NCBI RefSeq assembly: GCF_021869535.1
Contig: NW_026262743.1
Span: 248,001 to 312,000, forward strand
Length of the DNA: 64,000 nt
Direction: 5' to 3'
Source: Mytilus californianus
Lineage: Eukaryota > Mollusca > Bivalvia > Mytilida > Mytilidae
The notes under the pieces are model-generated. The model saw only the letters and a program-made list of their open reading frames with translations. It had not been told where the DNA came from and did no database searches. Positions 57,941 to 64,000 of this stretch are shown one piece after another. The first letter of the stretch is position 1. Every line of letters starts with the position of its first letter. A program made the position numbers and the translations under genes.

Positions 57941-59829
57941 TTTGAGAACTTGTAAACGGTCGAGATCTCCACCCCTTAACCATATAAATTCCTGTTCATA
58001 ATTTCAAGAAGATTTGAATGACATACTGGGTATATCCATAGGCGTCACTAATGCATATCATAAACCAATTTGTATTGGACATTGCCCAATGTCAAGGGAC
58101 AATGGGAATGACGAATTATTGGAGCTTTGTTTGGGAGACTTCGTAACAGCATTCTGTTACAATTATTTCTTGTTACTGATAAGTTTTATAGATTTTGAAA
58201 TGACATTGTATTAATGATAAATAAAATTTTGGATTTTTTTCTTCTTTTCTTTGGTAAATTGTTTGTAGAATTTTGTGGCAAGTTTGTTTGTTATTCTGTA
58301 AAAACTAATTTTCTGAATGCTATATATATTTTTTTTATGAAGTAAACTCCTTTAAAAACTAAGCTTATATTATCTATTAATAAATATATATTTAGATTTC
58401 TGATTTTGGGCCCACTTTTCAAGTTGGTCCAAATTGGGGTCCAAAATTAAACTGTTTGATTTCAACATAAATTGAATATATATAGGGTTCTTTGAAATTC
58501 TTAATCTAAACCTGTATTTCTTTTCATTATTAATAAGATAATACCACATTGAGGTCCAAAGGGTCCTAAATTACACTTTTGATTAATTTCATCAAAAATT
58601 GAATTCTTTGGTTCTTTGATATGCTGATTCCAACAATGTTTGAGTGTTAAATCATATCTAATTTTAGAGAACTTAGTCATCACTGGTTGTTGTTATTATA
58701 TTATTGATTATAATTTGAAAAATTGCATCATCCAGTTTGAGTTATTTCCCTTTGCACAGAAAATATTATGGATAAAATTAACCTGTGTTTCATTTCAACA
58801 TAAATTAAATATATATAGGGTTCTTTCAAATGCTGAATCTAAACCTGTATTTAAATATTAGATTTTTTGGCCCAGTTTTAAAGTTGGTCCAAATCAGGGT
58901 CCAAAATTAAACTTTGTTTGATTCAACAAAAAAATAATTGATGGGGATCTTTGAAATGCTTAATCTAACCATGTATTGAGAGATTTTGGATTGTGGCCTG
59001 GGCTCCTTTATCAAATTGGTCCACATTGAGGTCCAGAGGGTCTTAAATTAAACTTTTGTCTGATTTAATCAAAAATTGAATTCATTGGGTTCTTTGATAT
59101 GCTGATTCTAATATGTACTTAATTTTTTGATATTGGACCATAATAGGTATTTAAATGTCCAATTTCAAGTATTTCAGTTCTTAAACCACATTCATTTTGT
59201 GTCACAAACCTATGCTGTGTCAAATATTCATTCACAATCCAAATTCAGAGCTGTTTTAAGCTTAAATGTAGTGTCCATACTTGCTCAACTGTTCAGGGTT
59301 CGACCTCTGCAGGAAAATCTGGTTTGCTGTCACTCTGACAGCCTCTTGGTTTAGTCTTTTACAAAAAATCTTCTCTGAAACTACTGAGACAAATTTCACC
59401 AAACTTGGCCACAATCATCATTAGGGTATCTTGTTTAGAAAATGTGTCTGATGACCCCGCCTGCCAACCAACATGGTCGACATGGCTAAAAATAGAACAT
59501 AGGGGTAAAATGAAGTTTTTGGTTTATATCTCTGAAACTAAAGCATTTTAAGGAAATTTTGCAGTTTTTGGTTATCTTGAATATTATTATAGATAGATAT
59601 AAACTGTAAACAGCAATAATGTTCAGCCAAGTAAGATCTACAAATAAGTCAACATGACCAAAATTGTCAATTGACCCCTTAAAGAGTTATTGCCCTTTTA
59701 AGTAAATTTTTAACAAATTTTTGTAATCTTTTACAAAAATCTTCTCCTCTGAAACTACTGAGACAAATTTAACCAAACTTGGCCACAATTATGATTAGGG
59801 TATCTAGTTTAAAAAAAATATGTCCGATG

Positions 59830-59830
<1 letters not shown>

Positions 59831-59883
<53 letters not shown>
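59831..59883. repeat. Poly-C run, 53 nt
   Basis: 53 consecutive C replace the usual ACCCCGCC of family 1 in copy D. The Pro/Gly-rich frames over it (59779-59976, 59809-60042) are artefacts. Confidence 0.9.
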
Positions 59884-61261
59884 TGCCAACCAACATGGCT
59901 GACATGGCAAAAAATAGAACATAGGGGTAAAATGCAGTTTTTGGCTTATATCTCTGAAACTAAAGCCAAAGTATAATGGTTGCATTATTGCATGCATCAT
60001 GCAATTGTAAACAAAAATATCAGGTGAGCGACACAGTCTCATAGGAGCCTCTAGTTTTAAAGAAATACTGTTTTATTTTTGGGTAAATTGTAAAAAATAT
60101 TTTTTCAAATCAAAAGATAAGATATCGATTGGAATGATGTAAACAAGGAATACTTTCTGTTTCTGTTATATTTGTCCCGCTATTGATTACTAAATAACAA
60201 ATACAAAAGAAGAACACAGACAAAGAAAACAAGTAAATATACCAGATAACATAAATGTAACGCACAAAAACAGAAATTTGATAAATAATATATATTACCA
60301 CCAGAATTCTGGTTTTATTTTTAGAAACTATTGTGAAACACCAAAATTACTTAGATGACGCTAGTTTTCATATCACTTATCAACAATCTTTCTGATCTAC
60401 AGCCACTGCATGTGGACAAATTAGAATTATAATGTTTATCTTTAAATTTTATTTTTTAACTGATTTTAAAAATCTGGCATCAATTACTTTAATTTACACA
60501 TGTATTTGTCATTAATTCCTTTTAATTGTGTATATTTGTTTGAGGTATATCATCTGATTAAAATCGATAATGTTTGAGACGGATCATGCGGAATTGACGA
60601 TAGATAAACGAGTGGTTTCCTGCTTGAGTGATTTACCTTACAAAAAGCATGAAAAGGTGGACACTTTCAAGTTTAAAAGGACTGAATATCAGTTTGATTT
60701 CATTTAACGGGGGCGTGGCTAATTAGTTTGACGTAGCTTACCAAACCTTAGAATAACTTCAATGACTGCAAGGGAATCTGTTTGACTGGTATTAAAATGA
60801 TTTGAAACGGATTAAGATACATTGAAAAGTGGTTATAATTTTTGTCAATCTTAAAATCAATATTCATTAATCTTTTCTAAATAGGACTAATACCTTTTTG
60901 GTCGATCTATTTAAATTCTGGTTACTAGTGCTGCCCCCGTAGGTCATTGTCCAAGTGACTTTCAGTTATTTACCAATTTTCAATGTTAAGTTTTCTGCTT
61001 TAGTTAGTTTGATAGGAACTACTTACAATAGACAACAATATTTTCTATAAAGTTACATTACTGTCTGACATCTCAGTTTGTTGACCATTTCAATGCCTGC
61101 CTACTAGTTCATGGTCCATTGACTTTTTAATAATAAGCAATGTTACTATCAACCAGATTGTCTTTTTTTTCTGAATTATACATGTATGCTGATAAGCGAC
61201 ACATATTTCTGTGTCAACAGTTTATTACAGATACCATTACACTTTTACACTGACATCAGCA

Positions 61262-61305
61262 ATTTCAGGTGAGACACAGGGTTCTGCGGAACCCTTTACA
61301 AATTT
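61262..61305 (+). mobile_element. Solo 3' end of Helentron-like family 3
   Basis: AGGTGAGACACA followed by the hairpin GGGTTCTGCGGAACCC and TTTACA. Confidence 0.55.
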
Positions 61306-61381
61306 TTAATTGATATCATAATTATCATTTTGTCATGTAGGTTTTTAAGGTTGTCAATAAGTTTAATTTAAAATTTTTTAG

Positions 61382-61675
61382 AGTTACTACTGGAGCCACT
61401 GACAGAGATTATCATCAACAAAAATGTTGTTTTGCTATGTATAGACTTGGCAGATGACCATGATGAAAGAAAGTCCTGGTACCTTTTAAAAGGGGATCAT
61501 GATCTTTTGATTGATGACGGTTCTATTCATAGTGAATTCCTTCATGACGGAATTCATACTAATCAAACAAAGCACAGATTTTACATAGAGTTTAAAAACT
61601 TGAAACAAGATTATTTAGATGAATATAGATGTTTTCGTGAGAAAGGAGCAACCTCAAATAGTCTTAACCTGATGG
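61382..61675 (+). CDS. Immunoglobulin-like domain exon
   Basis: An acceptor TTTTTTAG precedes and a donor GTAAGA follows (61676). The exon is 294 nt, phase 1 at both ends, the classic form of an Ig-domain exon. The 98 residues show strand B VVLLCIDL with the first Cys, SWYLLKG with the core Trp, LIDDGS, and LKQDYLDEYRCF, the D-x-x-x-Y-x-C of strand F with the second Cys, then NSLNL. It probably belongs to a secreted or membrane Ig-superfamily protein. A phase-1 signal-peptide exon lies upstream at 39731. The frame continues past the donor only as low-complexity sequence. Which protein family is unknown. Confidence 0.7.
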
Positions 61676-62029
61676 GTAAGAACATGATGTTTTTTTTTTA
61701 CCATCATTTATCTATCATGTTTATTTTGTTGTTAAAAAAAAAAAAATTATTGTCACATATTTTATGTCTTTCATTCTTAAAATATCCATTGTAAAAATAG
61801 CATTTTCAAACTAAGGCACCTTTGGATTGATAATCATGGTAATGAAGTCATGCAGATTAAGGAATCTGTAAAAATTGTTGTTTAGATATTTTTTTAAAGC
61901 TTCAAAATGAAGGTTTTAAGAATATGCAAATATTTAATTGCTGATTTATGACATTATGGTCATAATTTGGTGATTTGCCAGTTTTTACAAAGAAAATTGT
62001 TATATTCAGAAACGTACTTGAATCATTTG

Positions 62030-62277
62030 AAGTTTTAGGTCTATACATTTTCAATCTGCTTTTCTGTCAATACTGAGGTTGTGAGTTTTATTGCCGCACG
62101 TTTCAGGTGACTTTGACTCTTAATTTGAATTGACTAGAATTGTCAATTTTCCTACCGAAAATCGTGGTTCTCTCAGAATTTTAGCTTACTCCACCAATAA
62201 AAACTGACGGACATGAAATAGCACAATAGTGTTGAAAGTGGCATTAAACATCAATCAATCAATCATTCAATCAATCT
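62030..62277 (+). repeat. tRNA-related SINE remnant with (TCAA)n tail
   Basis: A degraded B-box-like GGTTGTGAGTTTTATTGC (62083) and the mollusc SINE 3' part TAGTGTTGAAAGTGGCATTA, then ATCAATCAATCAATCATTCA. The A box is not clear. Confidence 0.55.
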
Positions 62278-62444
62278 TCTTACAGGGACAGTATGATTGA
62301 GGGCCGAAAAATCTAAATATTTCTAAGCTTTTTAAATTGAAAAAATAAAAGTTAGATATATGCATTTAAATAAAACATTGCAATTATTGGTCTTGCCTTG
62401 ACAGTCAAAAAACAACATTTAGATATATATACATGCTATTTCAG

Positions 62445-62479
62445 GCAGAGGTGGCAGTGTCAAACAATTTGTTAATAAG
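62445..62479 (+). CDS. Possible 35-nt microexon of the Ig gene
   Basis: Acceptor CTATTTCAG precedes and donor GTCAGT follows. It would enter in phase 1, in keeping with the Ig exon's donor, and encode RGGSVKQFVNK. The length is too small to be sure. Confidence 0.15.
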
Positions 62480-62554
62480 GTCAGTTTAAGCATGTTAAGT
62501 GAAACCACATATGGCAAATCAATGATAGTTACATGAGTTATGGTATGCAGTTGT

Positions 62555-62800
62555 ATAAGCATTGCCACATCTCATTTCCATGGAGATTATTTTGCCCAAC
62601 AAACCAATATGGCCACCATGCATGGCAAAAGCAAGTAAATGACCAATATGTTGAAAATAATTAAAGCTGAGGTAAATATTTTGGAGACAAAAAAGCTTGT
62701 TGAGATCTATCTGCTTTCTATTTCCACCAAAATTATCAAACAGCTTCTTACAATGTCTTATAGGTGTAAATGCTCTTAAATGACAGTTTTCCCAATAATG
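62555..62800 (+). mobile_element. Very diverged family-1-like sequence
   Basis: CCAACAAACCAATATGGCCA and GAGATCTATCTGCTTTC recall family-1 blocks in the right order, but identity is low. Confidence 0.3.
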
Positions 62801-62956
62801 CAAATAAATATTAATTTATAGATTTTTACCCCCGCCTGCCCTTCTGAAATCGTCACGCCCAGATTTTTTATTTCTAAAATTTAAGGATTTTGTTTCCGTT
62901 AACGATAACCGCACTGACAATTTCTTTTTATACAAATTTCTCATCATGCCAAAATA

Positions 62957-64000
62957 CAGTCATGGGTATAAATCTAGGAGGTTTTTAGAGAAAAATAACA
63001 TACATTCGTTAGTGTGGACTAAAAAATCCAAAAACTGTGATGACAAATGTATGTTACATGTTTCAAAGGGGAAATGTTATATTCTTTGTTTTGTTTAACA
63101 AATGTTTAAATGTATACAAGTTCTATTGATATTATTACTGTCTTTAGTTTGCCAATCATGCATCATTATTAAAGTACACCTATGACATTTAATGTTATTA
63201 CAGAAAAAAATTGCCTGTAATAACTAAAGGGTGTTATTGCGGCTTTCCTACATCACTTCAAAGTCTTTGCTCAGACATACATCATGCTTAATAACAATGT
63301 ATTTTAATTTATTGTAAGAAATAATGATCAGAGCATGTAATGAGGTTCTGTGCAAGCTTCCATGTAATTCTCAAGTGTCTTATATAATAAGGTACATGCC
63401 TTTAATAACTAATAAAATTGAGTTTGGAAATTGGGAATGTGTGAAAGTGACAACAACCCGACCAAAGAGCAGAAAACAGCCGAAGGCCACCAATGGGTCT
63501 TCAACACGACGAGGAAATCCCGCACCCGAAGGTAGGCTTCAGCTGGCCCCTAAACAAAAATGTGTACTAGTTAAGTGAAAATGGACGTCATACTAAACTC
63601 CAAAACATATAAATGAACTAAAATTAAAAATCATACAAGACTAACAATAGCCAGAGGCTCCTAACTTGGGACAGGCACAACAATGCGGCGGGGTTAAACA
63701 TGTTTAGTGAGATCTCAACCCTCCCCCTATACCTCTAGCCAATGTAGAAAAAACAAACACACAGCAATATGCACAGTAAAAACTCAGTTTAAAAGAAGTC
63801 CGAGTCCGATGTCAGAATAGGTAACAAACGAAACTAAGCAAAATGACAATGATACATAAATTAACAAAGGACTACTAGCAGTTACTGACATGCCAGCTCC
63901 AGACCTCAAATAAACTGAATGAAAGATTATGTCTTCATCATATGAAAATCAAGTACAATCCTTGTTATTACAGCTAATTTTATCCATTAAAAGCTTAATG
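62957..64000. mobile_element. Second copy of the 740-bp MITE, interrupted, runs off window end
   Basis: Starts CAGTCATGGGTATAAATC, then TTTTTAGAGAAAAATAACAT, and follows 29247-29986 through CCTTTAATAACTAA. After a Naiad insertion it resumes TTGTTATTACAGCTAA up to the window edge. Confidence 0.85.
63413..63961 (-). mobile_element. 5'-truncated Naiad copy inside the MITE
   Basis: The reverse complement matches the Naiad 3' untranslated region from the distal half of the SECIS (TTGATTTTCATATGATGAAG) to the 3' end. The truncation point falls inside the SECIS apical stem. The frame 63324-63578 crosses it and is not a gene. Confidence 0.85.

Larger units (their letters stand above)
50895..57990. 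repeat. Satellite array, about 115-bp unit, in three blocks
   Basis: Units carry CTTGTAAACGGTCAAGATCC, an ACCATATATATTCTTGTATG-like stretch, GGGACAATAAAACAAATCAA, and TCCCCTGGGGTCACCCC. The blocks are 50895-51689, 55195-55445 and 56649-57990, about twenty units in all. Many minus-strand frames here (for example 57271-57768) are repeat read-through, with a recurring IQEYIWFRGG peptide, and are not genes. Confidence 0.95.
50376..59348 (+). mobile_element. Helentron-like family 2, large copy, about 9 kb
   Basis: The 5' terminal palindrome AACCGGATTTTC...GGTT and the 3' hairpin CTGTCACTCTGACAG with CCTCTTG match the short copy at 13248-13874. The interior holds a duplicated 138-bp block (50685-50890), a 115-bp satellite array (50895-57990) hit by two family-1 elements, and a unique 3' part (58000-59348) with repeated GGTCCAAATnnGGGTCCAAA blocks. 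No Rep/helicase frame. Confidence 0.6.
49107..60054 (+). mobile_element. Helentron-like family 1, copy D, split by two large insertions
   Basis: Family-1 body sequence runs 49107-49316, 50272-50375 and 59349-60054. It is interrupted by a Naiad fragment (49317-50271) and a 9-kb family-2 element (50376-59348). The body order continues across each gap. The 3' end CAGGTGAGCGACACAG and CTAG is at 60021-60054. The 5' end is missing or merged with copy C. Confidence 0.65.

Noticed and set aside
50376..59348. CRISPR-like arrays
   Set aside because: Units are directly tandem without unique spacers. This is eukaryotic satellite.
59779..60042. Poly-Pro and poly-Gly proteins
   Set aside because: Translation of a poly-C run.

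Overview
The window is eukaryotic, AT-rich, intron-like DNA packed with transposable elements. Its repeats (a Naiad-type Penelope-like element, several Helentron-like families with internal tandem arrays, and a SINE tail ending in TCAA repeats) look like those of marine bivalves, most likely a mytilid mussel. This assignment is inference from repeat style. No rRNA, tRNA, CRISPR array or bacterial operon is visible.

Layout. 0-0.54 kb: minus-strand SGNH-hydrolase-like coding remnant running off the edge. 0.65-0.95 kb: 3' end of a non-LTR retrotransposon. 1.1-4.2 kb: region framed by a 24-nt inverted repeat, holding a coding remnant and two tandem arrays. 4.2-16 kb: small transposons, tandem duplications, Helentron-like elements and a 2.36-kb TIR element with palindromic subterminal repeats. 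16.95-37.17 kb: an interval whose two ends carry related palindromic arrays. Inside it lie a nearly full-length Naiad element (19.7-23.4 kb) and a degenerate minus-strand Gypsy LTR retrotransposon (27.07-36.56 kb). 39.7-61.7 kb: two phase-compatible exons, a signal peptide and an immunoglobulin-like domain, apparently from a secreted-protein gene. The 21.6 kb between them is almost entirely repeats. 44-60 kb: a deep nest of Helentron-like elements and satellites. 62-64 kb: a SINE, then a MITE interrupted by a truncated Naiad.

Main result 1. The Naiad reading frame has an N-terminal GIY-YIG endonuclease, a CxC linker and a reverse transcriptase. It contains four in-frame UGA codons and, in the stretches read, no internal UAA or UAG; one frameshift is also present. 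Each UGA sits where this protein family would be expected to have cysteine. A sequence 62 nt after the UAA stop matches the SECIS consensus: ATGA, 12 nt, AAA, a CCC/GGG apical stem, then TGAT, flanked by a pairable basal stem. This fits a transposon-encoded selenoprotein, as published for Naiads of clams and spiders. A second copy at 49.85 kb keeps the SECIS core.

Main result 2. The Gypsy element has an unusual set of domains: a helix-hairpin-helix at the start of Gag, a PHD finger after the integrase, and a third ORF with a C2H2-like finger and a TatD-family nuclease domain. This copy is dead: it has frameshifts, stops, an altered RT active site, and a 740-bp MITE inserted in the third ORF.

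Main result 3. Several repeat families share Helentron-like ends: a 5' terminal inverted repeat and palindrome, with the matching 3' repeat subterminal and followed by a hairpin. They are nested four levels deep.

All reading was by eye, so repeat boundaries are accurate to a few bases where stated and looser elsewhere.
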